Assembly: GCF_017875835.1 (NCBI RefSeq)
Contig: NZ_JAGING010000001.1
Location: forward strand, 992,001 to 1,056,000
Length of the DNA stretch: 64,000 bases
Direction: 5' to 3'
Source of the DNA: Psychrobacter sp. PL19
GTDB taxonomy: Bacteria > Pseudomonadota > Gammaproteobacteria > Pseudomonadales > Moraxellaceae
Made by a program: the position numbers and the translations under genes. A model generated the notes under the pieces. That model was not told the DNA's origin, did not search any database, and worked only from the letters and a program-made list of their open reading frames with translations. Below, piece after piece: positions 21,826-32,458 of this stretch; position 1 is the stretch's first letter, and each line of letters starts with the position of its first letter.

Positions 21826-22968
21826 TTAACGACTGGTTTTTAGCTTATCCCAATAGCGCTGATACACTTGTAGCGCGTCATCACCGACATCTTCTTGGAA
21901 TTCCGCTTTGGCCAGAACTTCTTTGCTAGGATAAATCACTGGATTATTTCTGACATCATCAGTCATCAACTCACGTGCCGCCAGATTAGGGGAGGCATAA
22001 CCAATTTCCTCACTCACAATTTTGGCGTTTTCAGGGCGCATTAGATAGTCGATAAACTTATGCGCCGCGTCCACATGTTTGGCATTTTTGGGGATGACAA
22101 AGTTGTCCATCCATAGTATTGCGCCCTCAGCTGGATATTTATAAACCAAGCTGGTCAGACCTTCGTTATTAGCCATCACCGCTTCACCATTCCAGGTCAT
22201 ACCAATGGTAGTTTCGCCTTCAATATAGGGCATGCGCGAGGCATCTGAATTAAAGGTTTTAACATTCGGTATTAGCGTTATGAGCTTATTGTAGGCTGCT
22301 TCAATTTCGTCTGGATCGGTACTATTTCCCGAGTAGCCAAGCGTTAGTAGCGACATGCCAAACACTTCGCGCATATCGTTCATCAGCATGACTTGACCCT
22401 TATACTCAGGACGCCATAGGTCATTCCAACTATTGACGGTAGCAGGATCGATCGAATCGCCATTAATAGCAAGTCCGGTGCTGCCCCACATATAAGGGAT
22501 TGAGTATTTATTTTCAGGATCAACCTTGGTGTTGGTGAACGAGGTATCAAGATTTCTGAAATTACTCAATTTTGATTTATCCAGCTCTTGAAGCAAGCCC
22601 TCTTTTGCCATCTTTTCAACATAATAAGTGGAAGGAATAGCAAGGTCATATTGGCTTGAATCATCGAGCAGTTTTAGCTTGGCGTACATGGCCTCATTAG
22701 AGTCGAAGGTAGTGTAATTAACATTAATGCCGGTTTCTTCTTCAAAACCATCGAGAATCTCTTGCGGCATATATTCTGACCAGTTATACAGATTCAGGGT
22801 CTCAGCACTGGCAGTCGTACCATCGGTGGCTATATTGTCAGAGTTACTACAGCTGGCAAGCGTCATGCCAATAGCAGCGCATAACAGGGCTTTGGGTAAC
22901 ATTTGGATAGGGTTGCGAGAGGCGCTACTATTATTAGTAGTAGGCAGATGGGACGATAAACGGGGCAA
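21826..22968 (-). CDS. PotD/PotF-like polyamine-binding lipoprotein
   Basis: About 380 residues from a TTG at 22968, selected because AGGAGA lies six bases upstream; another TTG eight codons earlier places this AGGAGA inside the gene. The lipobox is LASC with lipidated Cys40, preceded by a long, basic, Ser/Asn-rich n-region. The mature protein is a periplasmic binding protein of the spermidine/putrescine type: LNLYNWSEYMPQEILDGFEE, YDLAIPSTYYVEKM, PYMWGSTGLAING, MTWNGEAVMAN. No permease or ATPase gene is adjacent, so the rest of the transporter must be elsewhere. The exact polyamine cannot be assigned. Confidence 0.88.
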   Translation of the reverse strand: MPRLSSHLPTTNNSSASRNPIQMLPKALLCAAIGMTLASCSNSDNIATDGTTASAETLNLYNWSEYMPQEILDGFEEETGINVNYTTFDSNEAMYAKLKLLDDSSQYDLAIPSTYYVEKMAKEGLLQELDKSKLSNFRNLDTSFTNTKVDPENKYSIPYMWGSTGLAINGDSIDPATVNSWNDLWRPEYKGQVMLMNDMREVFGMSLLTLGYSGNSTDPDEIEAAYNKLITLIPNVKTFNSDASRMPYIEGETTIGMTWNGEAVMANNEGLTSLVYKYPAEGAILWMDNFVIPKNAKHVDAAHKFIDYLMRPENAKIVSEEIGYASPNLAARELMTDDVRNNPVIYPSKEVLAKAEFQEDVGDDALQVYQRYWDKLKTSR

Positions 22969-23279
22969 AACGTCTCTCCTAAAATAAGACAAATGAGTAA
23001 AAAATGGGCAGATGGTACAGGCAGGTCATTACTGACCATACTGTTATGGTTATTCCGCTAGATAATTTAAAGGGCAACCGCTTGGCTTTGTTCTAGAGTA
23101 ACACCATAGCGCTGACCATATATCAAAAGTAATAAGTATATAGGGTAGTGCAGACTACCTTCGTCAATGATATCGGTGAACCATGCTATGATTAGCGCTA
23201 TTTACTGCTTGATTTAGAATGAGCAGTGATTGCTATTTAAATGGAATTTTTGCTACTAACACATAAAGGATAAAACATT

Positions 23280-24077
23280 ATGAGTCAGACTGACTTTTCT
23301 ATTCCGGCACTTCTCACGGGTAAAGTTGCTATTGTCACTGGTGCAAGTCGTGGGCTTGGCGCGCAGATTGCTCAGCAAATGGCGGCAGCTGGGGCGATGG
23401 TTTGTGTGAATTATCTTAATAGTAACGAGGCTGCCGAGGCGGTAGTGGCTGGCATTGAAAAGGCAGGTGGACAAGCATTTTCTTATCAAGGCGATGTTAG
23501 CGATTTATCAAAAATGAAGGCAATGGCTAGTGAAGTGATCGAGCGTTTCGGACGTATTGATGTACTAGTCAATAATGCTTTGCCCCACTATCAGTTTAAT
23601 CCCAGTGCTGATTACACCAGTATTGAGACCGTTGAATGGGCACATTTCTCCCAGCAAATAGACGGCATCGTCAAAGGTGCAGTCAATACAGTACAAGCGG
23701 TATTGCCACAAATGAAATCTCAGCAGATGGGTAAGATTATCAATATTTCAACCAACCTGGTTTATAACCCAGTAGTGACTTATTACGACTATACTACCGC
23801 AAAATCTGCCTTGATAGGTTTGACCCGTAACTTAGCTGCGGAGCTGGGTCAATATGGCATTCGCGTTAATTTGCTGGCAGGTGGACTACTGAAGACTACT
23901 GATGCCAGTAGCCTGACTACGGAAGAAGTCTTTGATTATATCGCCACCACCACGCCACTACGGCAAGCGACTTCTGTCGCAGACTTTGCCAATTCAGTAC
24001 TGCTCATGGCGTCTGACTTGAGTCTAGCTATTACCGGACAATCTATTGCAGTTGATGGCGGTTTGACCATGCCGTAG
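23280..24077 (+). CDS. SDR-family oxidoreductase (3-oxoacyl-ACP reductase-like)
   Basis: A 265-residue classical short-chain dehydrogenase: NAD(P)-binding TGASRGLGAQIA near residues 18-29, NNAL around residue 100, the catalytic Ser in IINISTN, and YTTAK containing the catalytic Tyr/Lys pair. The C-terminus ends with GQSIAVDGG. Most like FabG-type reductases, but FabG paralogues act on many substrates and this one stands alone without fatty acid synthesis genes. AAGGA lies 9-10 bases before the ATG. Divergent from the PotD-like gene. Confidence 0.85.
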   Translation: MSQTDFSIPALLTGKVAIVTGASRGLGAQIAQQMAAAGAMVCVNYLNSNEAAEAVVAGIEKAGGQAFSYQGDVSDLSKMKAMASEVIERFGRIDVLVNNALPHYQFNPSADYTSIETVEWAHFSQQIDGIVKGAVNTVQAVLPQMKSQQMGKIINISTNLVYNPVVTYYDYTTAKSALIGLTRNLAAELGQYGIRVNLLAGGLLKTTDASSLTTEEVFDYIATTTPLRQATSVADFANSVLLMASDLSLAITGQSIAVDGGLTMP

Positions 24078-24244
24078 CAATGCATTAAAGGATAAGTACT
24101 CGCTAACCCAATGAGACCTTTAATGAATCAAGTATAAATATGATACAAGGCAAACGAGTAAAAATTATACAATCAGCGCATCAACTGATTATGAGACCGC
24201 AATGGCTTTGAGTTGGTTCACTATCATTGTATAAGAGATACGAG

Positions 24245-24502
24245 ATGAACAACCGCAAAATCGCTGGAATTATCACTGCTGCTATAGGCTTGTCTGCCGT
24301 TATGGCCTTATTCAATGCGGGCATGTCCGTCCCTATTATAAGCTGGCCGTTAGAAGCCTATTTGGGCGTGGCTTTTACGATTGTTTTTATGACTGGCGTT
24401 CCAGTATGGTTAGCTTGTGTCATTGCTGCTTTAATCTTTATTTTGATTGCTGTCGCACTTTATAAGCTTGGCGGTTGGGTATATGGTCGGGTTGCAGGTT
24501 GA
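24245..24502 (+). CDS. Small membrane protein of unknown function
   Basis: 85 residues from ATG 24245; a TTG at 24227 is less likely. Two or three hydrophobic helices (about 7-25, 36-60 and 58-80) with few charges make it an integral inner-membrane protein. I do not recognise a family. It follows the SDR gene by 167 bases and is followed by a 670-base gap. The continuous, well-formed hydrophobic pattern supports its being real, but nothing shows a function. Confidence 0.6.
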   Translation: MNNRKIAGIITAAIGLSAVMALFNAGMSVPIISWPLEAYLGVAFTIVFMTGVPVWLACVIAALIFILIAVALYKLGGWVYGRVAG

Positions 24503-25172
24503 TGTTGACTATTAGGAGGTCAACAAAAAAACGAGGTCAGTAAAAAAAGGCTCATAATTAAGTTTTAGCCTGGGCGTAATGACATAAAATCCGAGAACCC
24601 TAAAACAATTACTATTTTTCTGCCCTTGCTCAAGCCCGCAAGAGACGTCTTATAAAGTGTATTTCACAATACGTTTTTTTGTACGACCCAAACAAGGTCA
24701 ATAGCAAATATAGCTTATCTATAGTCTTCATTTGAATGCTATTCAAGGTATAGGGTAGTGCTACCATAACCTCATATCACAGTTAAGGTAATATATAGTA
24801 TCTAAAAGTACAGCTAATAAGCACATGTTTTTAAAACAACATCTTTAACACATCACCTTTAAACATGACTTTCAAAAAATGGTGAGGATATCGTTCTGAT
24901 TATAGTTGATCCTTAGTAATATCATCCACAGCGATAGCCCTCTATAGTCAGCTGATATTCTATAACAACAGCCCCGCTTAATTTACTCTTCAAGGCTTAT
25001 ATTTTTTATAAGCTTTTAGTTTTTTATTAAATATTACTAATAGTTGCTACAACTCATTTTAAAAGTTTGTTTTTACTATAGACTGATGTTTGAATTTAAA
25101 CTTTTGCCTGTAATTTTTGTAGTACTTGCAATGCAGTCAATTTACCAAAATATGCAATAGGGATAATGACCA
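24503..25172. other. 670-base stretch without a gene
   Basis: AT-rich, with no open frame worth calling. A near-direct repeat GAGGTCAACAAAAAAA / GAGGTCAGTAAAAAAA occurs at about 24515-24547. The downstream part should contain the AbgT promoter; I could not choose a convincing one. Confidence 0.5.
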
Positions 25173-26792
25173 ATGCAAGAAGACAGTTCACCGAACGATA
25201 TGCCACCAGACAATAATTTTGAAGCAAACGTCCAAAACTCTCGCATGCAGCGCTTTTTAAAGGGGGTTGAATGGCTGGGTAATTTGCTACCGCATCCTGT
25301 GATTTTATTTCTCTGGATGTCAGTGTTTTTACTGGTGTTGTCGGCGCTGCTTTCCTATCTAGGAGTGTCAGTGATTGACCCACGACCAGAAGGGGCAAAA
25401 GGGCGTAGTGAAGATGGCATTATTCAAGTGGTCAATTTGCTAAACGGTGATGGCTTAGCGCGTATTGTCGAGAACTTGGTCTCCAATTTTACTGGATTTG
25501 TGCCACTCGGTACGGTGCTAGTGGCGCTTTTAGGAGTGGGTATAGCCGAACGTTCTGGCTTGATATCAGCAGCCTTACGCGGGCTAGTGATGAATGCACC
25601 GAAAAAGATGGTGACTCTAACTGTTGTTTTTGCGGGCATCATGTCAAACACTGCTTCTGAGCTTGGTTATGTGGTATTGATACCACTTGCGGCAGTTATA
25701 TTTCACTCGCTTGGTAGACATCCATTAGCGGGATTGGCAGCCGCATTCGCTGGGGTATCCGGTGGTTATAGTGCCAACTTATTGCTTGGTACGGTAGATC
25801 CTTTGTTATCAGGGATTACCCAAGAGGCAGCACGCATCATTGACCCGGTATATACCGTTGGGGCAGAGGCCAACTGGTACTTTATGATGGTCAGTACCTT
25901 TTTGATCACTGGTCTTGGTTACTTTGTGACTGAAAAAATTGTTGAGCCTAGTCTTGGCGAATATAATCCTGATAGTGCTGGCGATCCTTCAGTATTAGAG
26001 ACTAAAATTGAGCGCTTACTGTCAGTTGAGAAAAAGGGGTTAATCTGGGCTGGCATAAGCATGCTGGTATTCTGTTTATTACTGGCATGGACCATTGTAC
26101 CTGCTGATGGCGTATTGCGTAATGCCGAGACTGGATTGGTATCAGGTTCGCCATTTTTAAAAGGCATTGTGGTCTTTATTTTTGTATTCTTTGCGGTACC
26201 GGGTTATATTTATGGCAAAATTACTGGTAGCCTGAAAAACAATCAAGATGTGGTTGACGCAATGAGCCATGCAATGAGCTCGCTTAGTATTTATATTGTG
26301 TTGGTGTTCTTTGCGGCACAGTTTATCGCCTTTTTTAGCTGGTCGAATCTTGGTTCAGTGGTGGCAGTAACGGGGGCGACCTTCCTCACTGATATAGGCT
26401 TAACTGGACCTTTGCTATTGATTGGTTTTATCTTAATCTGTGCGGTCGTCAACTTAATGTTAGGGTCGGCATCTGCACAATGGGCAATTACCGCACCTAT
26501 TTTTGTGCCTATGCTCATGCTGACCGGATATGCGCCTGAGATGATTCAAGCAGCCTATCGGATTGGTGACTCAACGACTAACATCATCACGCCAATGCTA
26601 GGCTATTTTGGGCTTATTATGGCGGTAGCGATTCGGTATAAAAAAGATACTGGGGTCGGGACACTAATGGCTATGATGTTGCCCTATTCCATAGCGTTTA
26701 TGATTGGTTGGGTGATTTTGTTCAGCATTTGGGTATTTGTATTGGGTCTGCCAGTCGGACCTGGTTCAGAGACTTTTTACCCAGCGAGATAG
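25173..26792 (+). CDS. AbgT-family transporter
   Basis: A 539-residue inner-membrane protein with about 11-13 helices. The first helix region begins after LKGVEWLGNLLPHPVILF, typical of AbgT; other signatures are FVPLGTVLVALLGVGIAERSG, MSNTASELGYVVLIPL and GDSTTNIITPML near the C-terminus. Members include E. coli AbgT (p-aminobenzoyl-glutamate uptake) and MtrF, and have been linked to sulfonamide efflux. No abgAB hydrolase genes are adjacent, so whether this one imports or exports cannot be inferred. It ends 30 bases before a dispersed repeat. Confidence 0.93.
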   Translation: MQEDSSPNDMPPDNNFEANVQNSRMQRFLKGVEWLGNLLPHPVILFLWMSVFLLVLSALLSYLGVSVIDPRPEGAKGRSEDGIIQVVNLLNGDGLARIVENLVSNFTGFVPLGTVLVALLGVGIAERSGLISAALRGLVMNAPKKMVTLTVVFAGIMSNTASELGYVVLIPLAAVIFHSLGRHPLAGLAAAFAGVSGGYSANLLLGTVDPLLSGITQEAARIIDPVYTVGAEANWYFMMVSTFLITGLGYFVTEKIVEPSLGEYNPDSAGDPSVLETKIERLLSVEKKGLIWAGISMLVFCLLLAWTIVPADGVLRNAETGLVSGSPFLKGIVVFIFVFFAVPGYIYGKITGSLKNNQDVVDAMSHAMSSLSIYIVLVFFAAQFIAFFSWSNLGSVVAVTGATFLTDIGLTGPLLLIGFILICAVVNLMLGSASAQWAITAPIFVPMLMLTGYAPEMIQAAYRIGDSTTNIITPMLGYFGLIMAVAIRYKKDTGVGTLMAMMLPYSIAFMIGWVILFSIWVFVLGLPVGPGSETFYPAR

Positions 26793-26822
26793 TCATTTAT
26801 AGTTGGATAGACAGTTAGATAA

Positions 26823-26962
26823 ATATAGTCAATGAAAAGTAATATCGATACATAACCTACTGCTGGCATAAGTTTTTCTCGCTTGCTGTGCCTACGCAGA
26901 CAGAGGCTGCAAAAAGCTTATAGCAGCAGTACCGTCGTGTTTTTAAGGTATTTTAACTATAG
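26823..26962 (+). repeat. Dispersed MITE-like hairpin repeat, copy 3
   Basis: 140 bp, starting ATATAGTCAATGAAAAG and ending GTATTTTAACTATAG. The internal arms TACTGCTGGCATAAG and CTTATAGCAGCAGTA are nearly complementary. It sits between the convergent AbgT and HAD genes, directly before the terminator at 26983. Confidence 0.87.
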
Positions 26963-26982
26963 CTGCTGAATCTTAAACAGAC

Positions 26983-27015
26983 AAAAACCCTTGCTAGATA
27001 CTGGCAAGGGTTTTT
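26983..27015. terminator. Bidirectional terminator between AbgT and HAD genes
   Basis: A perfect 12-bp stem AAAAACCCTTGC / GCAAGGGTTTTT with a 9-base loop. The A and T tracts on the two sides suit termination of both convergent genes. Confidence 0.9.
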
Positions 27016-27062
27016 GGTTTATAAGTGGACAAAAGCTTCAACAGCTTAGTTGGCGCCTTTTT

Positions 27063-27911
27063 TCATAATTTTTGATCTAAGCTTTGGTCTATATGTAAGT
27101 GGTTGAGTACCGCTTGTATACCATGCTCTTCAATAGTACCGGTGACAAAATTTGCACGCTCTATAAGAGCAGGCTGAGCATCCCCCATTGCCACGGCATA
27201 ACCGACCAAGTCGAACATTTCCAAGTCATTCATACCATCACCAAATGCCATACAATCGCTAGCATCTACGGCGTAATGCTGGCATAGATCTATAATACCG
27301 CGGGCTTTTGACGCCTCGGCTGGTAATATATCTGCGCCAATATGATGCCAATGAACCAGCTTTAAATCATCTTGGGCAAAATCAACATCCTGCATTTTAT
27401 CCTCTTGATTGTTAAAGAATACCGAACACTGATAAATAGTGTTTGACTTATAATACTCTGGGTCAAAGATAGAGTTGGGTGTTATAGCGTTGTATTCACG
27501 CAGTCGTTCGTTTTCGTCTGACCATGCAATATGAGTCGCCGAGTCAAACTTATGAATGAGGTCGCTTTTTTGGCACAGCTGCACAATTTTACTGGTCTGA
27601 GCTTCTGATAATGGGTAATGACTGATCATGCCATCGTTATTAAAGCTATATTGCCCATTCATACAAATGATGGCATCTAATACCTCAGCTTCAAGCAAAG
27701 CCAAAATATCAGCAGGTAGTATTGCCTTGGAACGTCCAGTCGAAATCACCAGCTTAATGTCAGTCTTGGCCAGCTGCTCCAACGTTGCTTTATTATGCTC
27801 AGCAATGACACCTTGACGACTCAACGTATCGTCAATGTCAAAAAATATGATTTTAGGCGTAGGAAATGAGCTATTCATAAGCTCTTGGGCAACTTTATCT
27901 TTAATAAACAT
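27063..27911 (-). CDS. HAD-family (Cof-type) phosphatase
   Basis: 282 residues from the ATG at 27911, which has AGGA five bases upstream; the frame extends to 27971, but the added residues look untranslated. HAD motif I is FFDIDDTLS with both catalytic aspartates, motif II is ISTGRS, and motif IV is GDGMNDLEMFD. The C2-type cap between them marks the Cof subfamily, which dephosphorylates sugar phosphates, phosphorylated vitamins or nucleotides. Substrate not predictable. It lies downstream of the photolyase gene on the same strand with a 153-base gap. Confidence 0.9.
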   Translation of the reverse strand: MFIKDKVAQELMNSSFPTPKIIFFDIDDTLSRQGVIAEHNKATLEQLAKTDIKLVISTGRSKAILPADILALLEAEVLDAIICMNGQYSFNNDGMISHYPLSEAQTSKIVQLCQKSDLIHKFDSATHIAWSDENERLREYNAITPNSIFDPEYYKSNTIYQCSVFFNNQEDKMQDVDFAQDDLKLVHWHHIGADILPAEASKARGIIDLCQHYAVDASDCMAFGDGMNDLEMFDLVGYAVAMGDAQPALIERANFVTGTIEEHGIQAVLNHLHIDQSLDQKL

Positions 27912-28064
27912 GATGATCCTATTATTTTTTATTGATCCAAATACTACTACAGCAAGTCGTGAGAAATACATGGCTATAGGGTAACGAGTGATTGGTAAAA
28001 TTTTCCTTACTTACTGCGCAATAATTTTTGACTTCTAACAATCTATCTTAGGACTGTTCACTCG

Positions 28065-29588
28065 TTAAACGCCAGCATCAAGCTTGGTCAAAAATTGCTC
28101 GGCATTATCGAGATGTTGTTGCTGTTGGTCTTTATCCATCTTATCCCACAGGGCTAGCAGCATACCAATGCGCGGGTTCTTACTAAAAAAGTCACGATGT
28201 ACGTGCATAAAGCGCCAAAACAACCCATCCCATATCTGCGCCCATTCGACAGACTCACCTTTTACTTTGACCTGATAATTACTCATTTTATTAATATAAT
28301 TACTACCACTAATATAGGGCTTAGTCGCTACCAATCCACCATCTGCAAATTGACTCATACCATAGACATTGGGCACCATTACCCAATCATAAGCGTCGAT
28401 AAATAGCTCCATAAACCACTGATGCACCTCATCAGGTTCAAACTCACACAATAGCATAAAGTTGCCAAATAGCATCAAACGCTCAATATGATGCGCGTAG
28501 CCAGTTTTCAGCACCTTTTTAATGGTTTCATCAATAGGGACAATACCGGTATTACCAGTATAAAAGCTCTTTGGTATTTTGCGGGTAAAGCCCCAAAAGT
28601 TCGTGCTACGTTGCTGGTGGCCGACCGATTCATACAGGCCGTACATAAACTCGCGCCAACCAATAATTTGCCGAATAAAGCCCTCAAGAGAGTTGAGAGG
28701 AATATCATACTCTTCGTTAACCTCTAAGGCGCGTGAGATCACTTGTTTTGGGGTTAATAAACCCGTATTTAGCATTGGAGTCAGTACGCTATGATGTAAT
28801 ACATGCTCGCTATCGACCATGGCATCTTCAAATGGTCCAAAGTCCTTAAAGCGCTTGGATAAAAAATTCTCTAGCCATTCTTCCGCCTCCGTGTGAGTAG
28901 TTGGATAGCGAAAGTCAGGATTTATCTCGCCATAATGCTTACTAAAATGCTTCTCAACATAAGTCATCGCCTCGCTGTAATAATCGTTAAGCTTTGGAAA
29001 AGTTAGGGAAGGTGGCGTTTGTTTACGCGGATACTTCTTGCGGTTGTCTTCATCGAATGACCATTGTCCACCGACAGGATTTTGCTCATCGTCTAATAGT
29101 ATATTCTCTCGTTTACGTGCTTGAGTATAAAAGTCACGATGAAACAGGCGTTTGTTTTTAAAGAAGTCGCAATATACGGGAAGAGGGTTTAAAAACATTG
29201 GTGTAGGGGAAACGTCAAAGCCGATATCTGCGTCTAATATGACTTTTTGAATCCGCATTCTTAGCCAGTCATCCACAAAGTCGATGCAATAGATCTTTTC
29301 TATGGCCTCTTTATTATCAGGTTCATCATTTGCACTGACAAAGCTGGCAATCAGTTTACGACAATCGCTGTGCTCATGGGTTGATTCTATATAATGTACC
29401 CGCTTACCCGCAGCAATCAGGGTCTGCTCATAGGCCTTCATGCTAGCACGATGCAGTACCAGCTTTTGCTTGTGAAAGGGATATTTAGTAAAGTATAGAT
29501 CTTCTTCGATCAGGTAGCAGTCCTCTTGCCAAATAGAGGTATCAGCAAACAGTTGATGCGGGAAGATTAGACTGATTTTTTTGTTCAT
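28065..29588 (-). CDS. Cryptochrome/photolyase of the FeS-BCP type, apparently without the Fe-S cluster
   Basis: 507 residues, homologous along its length to the bacterial (6-4) photolyase / FeS-BCP (PhrB, CryB) group: LIFPHQLF start, GGQWSFDEDNRK, EGFIRQIIGWREFMYG, AHHIERLMLFGNFMLL and YGMSQFADGGLVATKPY. In known members four cysteines bind a 4Fe-4S cluster: one in the LLCEF-like helix and three in a YCxxC...C stretch after the NYI-KMS motif. Here the first is present (C381), but the later stretch reads INKMSNYQVKVKGE and no cysteine occurs after 381. FAD-binding motifs look intact. The activity is probably DNA repair, but function is inferred only. Confidence 0.88.
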   Translation of the reverse strand: MNKKISLIFPHQLFADTSIWQEDCYLIEEDLYFTKYPFHKQKLVLHRASMKAYEQTLIAAGKRVHYIESTHEHSDCRKLIASFVSANDEPDNKEAIEKIYCIDFVDDWLRMRIQKVILDADIGFDVSPTPMFLNPLPVYCDFFKNKRLFHRDFYTQARKRENILLDDEQNPVGGQWSFDEDNRKKYPRKQTPPSLTFPKLNDYYSEAMTYVEKHFSKHYGEINPDFRYPTTHTEAEEWLENFLSKRFKDFGPFEDAMVDSEHVLHHSVLTPMLNTGLLTPKQVISRALEVNEEYDIPLNSLEGFIRQIIGWREFMYGLYESVGHQQRSTNFWGFTRKIPKSFYTGNTGIVPIDETIKKVLKTGYAHHIERLMLFGNFMLLCEFEPDEVHQWFMELFIDAYDWVMVPNVYGMSQFADGGLVATKPYISGSNYINKMSNYQVKVKGESVEWAQIWDGLFWRFMHVHRDFFSKNPRIGMLLALWDKMDKDQQQQHLDNAEQFLTKLDAGV

Positions 29589-29683
29589 TGGCAGACTCTG
29601 ATTTTTTAAAGGTAATGTTTATTTAGAGGAATTGGTTGTAGGCTGGGCTTTTAGCTCAGCCTTCTAAGACTTAAAACACTCAC

Positions 29684-31999
29684 CTACCCAACCTCAACAC
29701 TCGTCACATTCTGAAAGCCCCGTGGTAGTTGACCACCACGACTGCCACGTTTGGCAGTGTAATTGGCTAAGTCCATCGGCTTTAAGGTCACATGGCGCTT
29801 GCCAGCTGTAATAACCAGACTGTCTTGCTTACGTAGTGGTGTGATGACTAGCACCTCTTCTTTATCTTTTAGATTAATCATCTTATTGCCTTTACCGCGA
29901 GCTTGTTCAGGTAAATCGCTCAGGGCAAAGATTAATAAATATCCAGCATTGGTCACGACGGCAATATGGTCGGGAGTAGAATTACCTTCAATAGAAGGCG
30001 TACTGCCGTTCTCCGAATTTGTATTTCCATCAACTTGAGCATCAATGCGTGTGATAGGTAATAGTCGACTATTAGCAGCAAGGTTAATGACGTTTTTCCC
30101 TGCCTTTTGATTGCTATCAAGGTTGCCTATAGTATTGATAAAACCATAGCCTTGTGAGCTTGCTAAGATAATACGCTGATTACTATCGCCAGTAAGTAGC
30201 TGCTCAAAGGTAGCCCCTGAAGGCGGTTTTAATACGCTAGTGAGTGGGTCGCCCTGACCACGAGCCGAGGCAAGACTATGCGCGTCAATACTATAGCTGC
30301 GTCCAGTACTGTCGAGTACATAGATTCTCTCATTCGATTTACCACGGACGTACGCTTGGTAAGCATCGCCTGAACGATAGCTCATACCGGTAGGATCAAC
30401 CTCATGGCCTTTGGCTGCGCGTATCCAACCCGCTTTGGATAGTACCGCAGTAATCGGCTCGCTGGGTACCAAGTCTGATTCTCTTAACGCTTGCGCTTCT
30501 TCACGTTCTGCCAGTGGTGACATGCGACTGTCGCCGTGGGTCTTCATATCCTCGGTAAGCTCATCGATGATTAAACCGGTGAGGCTATCAGGATTATCGA
30601 GATACTCTTGAATAATGGCGCGCTCAGCTGCCAGTCCATCTTGCTCGCGTCTGAGCTCAAACTCTTCAAGTTTTGCCAGTTGACGCAAGCGTATATCTAA
30701 AATGGCATTGGCTTGGATGTCTGTTAAATCATAACCTTGCATCAAAGCTAATTTCGGATCGTCTTCTTCTCGAATAATACGAATGACTTCATCAATATTG
30801 AGATAAGCAACCAGTAGACCTGCCAAGATATGCAAGCGTTTATCAATTTTATCCAGACGATATTGCAACCGACGCATGACCACTGAACGGCGACAAATGA
30901 GCCATTCTTCTAATATCTCTTTCAGGTTTTTGACTTGTGGTTTACCGTTGAGCCCAATCATATTCATGTTGACGCGATAGTTGCTCTCAAGCTCCGTGCT
31001 GGCAAACAAATGACTCATAACTCGTTGCACATCAACTCGAGTTGAGCGCAATTCTAGGACAATACGGCACGGATTTTCGTGATCGGATTCATCATGAATA
31101 TCGACGACCCAAGGTAGTTTTTTATCGGTCATCAATTTAGCTATTTGTTCTTGGATCTTGTTACCCGATACTTGATGGGGCAGCGCATCGATGATGACTA
31201 AATTCTTTTCTTTATCATCGATATGGTAAGTGGCGCGCATTTTATAGCTGCCGCGTCCACTTTCGTAGATTGCTTGTAAGTCTTTTTTACTAGTAATGAT
31301 TTCAGCGGTAGTAGGCAAGTCAGGTGCTGGTATCGATTGGGTTAATTGCTTAACTGATAGCTCAGGATTTTTGAGCAAACGAATGGCTGCACGTACCACT
31401 TCGTTAAGATTATGCGGCGGAATATCGGTTGCCATACCAACAGCGATTCCTGTGGTACCGTTTAATAAAATATTAGGTAGGCGCGCAGGTAAGGTAGTCG
31501 GCTCTTGCATGGTGCCGTCAAAGTTATCTTGCCACTCGACTGTTCCTTGCGCTAATTCTGCCAATAAGGTATTGGCGTAGGCCGACATTTTGGCTTCGGT
31601 ATAGCGCATTGCTGCAAAGGATTTGGGATCATCAGGACTGCCCCAATTACCTTGACCAGTGATGAGTGGATAGCGATAGCTGAACGGCTGCGCCATTAGC
31701 ACCATCGCTTCATAGCAAGCACTGTCACCGTGTGGATGATATTTACCTAAGACATCACCAACTGTCCGAGCAGATTTTTTGGGCTTAGCAGTCGATTTAA
31801 GGCCCAGCTCACTCATGGCGTAAATGATACGCCGTTGCACTGGCTTTAGACCATCAGCAATGTTCGGTAGCGCCCGATCCATGATCACGTACATGGCATA
31901 GTTTAGATAGGCTTGTTCGGCAAACTCCGCGACAGAACGGCTGTCCATAGGTTCACTAGGGACGGTAGAGCTAATGGTGTTATCAATGACATCAGGCAT
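29684..31999 (-). CDS. parC: DNA topoisomerase IV subunit A
   Basis: A 771-residue type IIA topoisomerase subunit that decatenates daughter chromosomes with ParE. The winged-helix/tower breakage domain has [13 protein letters not shown], the region around [15 protein letters not shown], and the catalytic R132-Y133 in [10 protein letters not shown]. The quinolone-resistance positions equal to E. coli ParC S80 and E84 are S93 and E97, that is, the sensitive form. The C-terminal beta-pinwheel (about 510-771) carries the weaker repeats of ParC and lacks the GyrA box, which separates it from GyrA. parE is not in the window. Confidence 0.95.
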   Translation of the reverse strand: MPDVIDNTISSTVPSEPMDSRSVAEFAEQAYLNYAMYVIMDRALPNIADGLKPVQRRIIYAMSELGLKSTAKPKKSARTVGDVLGKYHPHGDSACYEAMVLMAQPFSYRYPLITGQGNWGSPDDPKSFAAMRYTEAKMSAYANTLLAELAQGTVEWQDNFDGTMQEPTTLPARLPNILLNGTTGIAVGMATDIPPHNLNEVVRAAIRLLKNPELSVKQLTQSIPAPDLPTTAEIITSKKDLQAIYESGRGSYKMRATYHIDDKEKNLVIIDALPHQVSGNKIQEQIAKLMTDKKLPWVVDIHDESDHENPCRIVLELRSTRVDVQRVMSHLFASTELESNYRVNMNMIGLNGKPQVKNLKEILEEWLICRRSVVMRRLQYRLDKIDKRLHILAGLLVAYLNIDEVIRIIREEDDPKLALMQGYDLTDIQANAILDIRLRQLAKLEEFELRREQDGLAAERAIIQEYLDNPDSLTGLIIDELTEDMKTHGDSRMSPLAEREEAQALRESDLVPSEPITAVLSKAGWIRAAKGHEVDPTGMSYRSGDAYQAYVRGKSNERIYVLDSTGRSYSIDAHSLASARGQGDPLTSVLKPPSGATFEQLLTGDSNQRIILASSQGYGFINTIGNLDSNQKAGKNVINLAANSRLLPITRIDAQVDGNTNSENGSTPSIEGNSTPDHIAVVTNAGYLLIFALSDLPEQARGKGNKMINLKDKEEVLVITPLRKQDSLVITAGKRHVTLKPMDLANYTAKRGSRGGQLPRGFQNVTSVEVG

Positions 32000-32458
32000 A
32001 AAATAATTTTCGCTTATTAATTTTAATAGGTACTAAAAAATAGGTAATGCAAATAGGGCGACGCTTATAAAGTTATGTATTGACTACTAGATAGAATAAT
32101 CATAATACATAAATTCGCGCGACTGGCAAATTTTCTCGCTTACTCCAAGGCTTCGCTATTCTAAATGCTAGGGCCATTGCTTCAGCTATGCGGTATCTGT
32201 TTTAAAATAGGCTAATGATAGGATCGCATAAAAAGTGGCTAGCATTAAATAAATAGTAAATCGCATAAACAGTCAGCACTATATAACGGCCGCACCAGCA
32301 GTTACTTATGCCACATAATGGCGCGATTAATAGCCCTGACGATTATAAAAATAAGATAACGCTATCGTAAAGGAAATCGCAGTAATTAAAAAGGTGCTCG
32401 ATATAGTAGACGACAGAGTATGACGCGACAATTACAGTTTTACTGATAGATTTTATAA
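32000..32458. other. 459-base gene-free stretch between parC and the VWA pseudogene
   Basis: AT-rich, with no open frame or strong hairpin that I could support. It may hold the parC promoter and an unrecognisable remnant of the 5' part of the VWA gene. Confidence 0.45.

Noticed and set aside
29641-29661. GGCTGGGC/GCTCAGCC hairpin downstream of parC
   Set aside because: No T run on the parC strand and a short stem; too weak to call a terminator.
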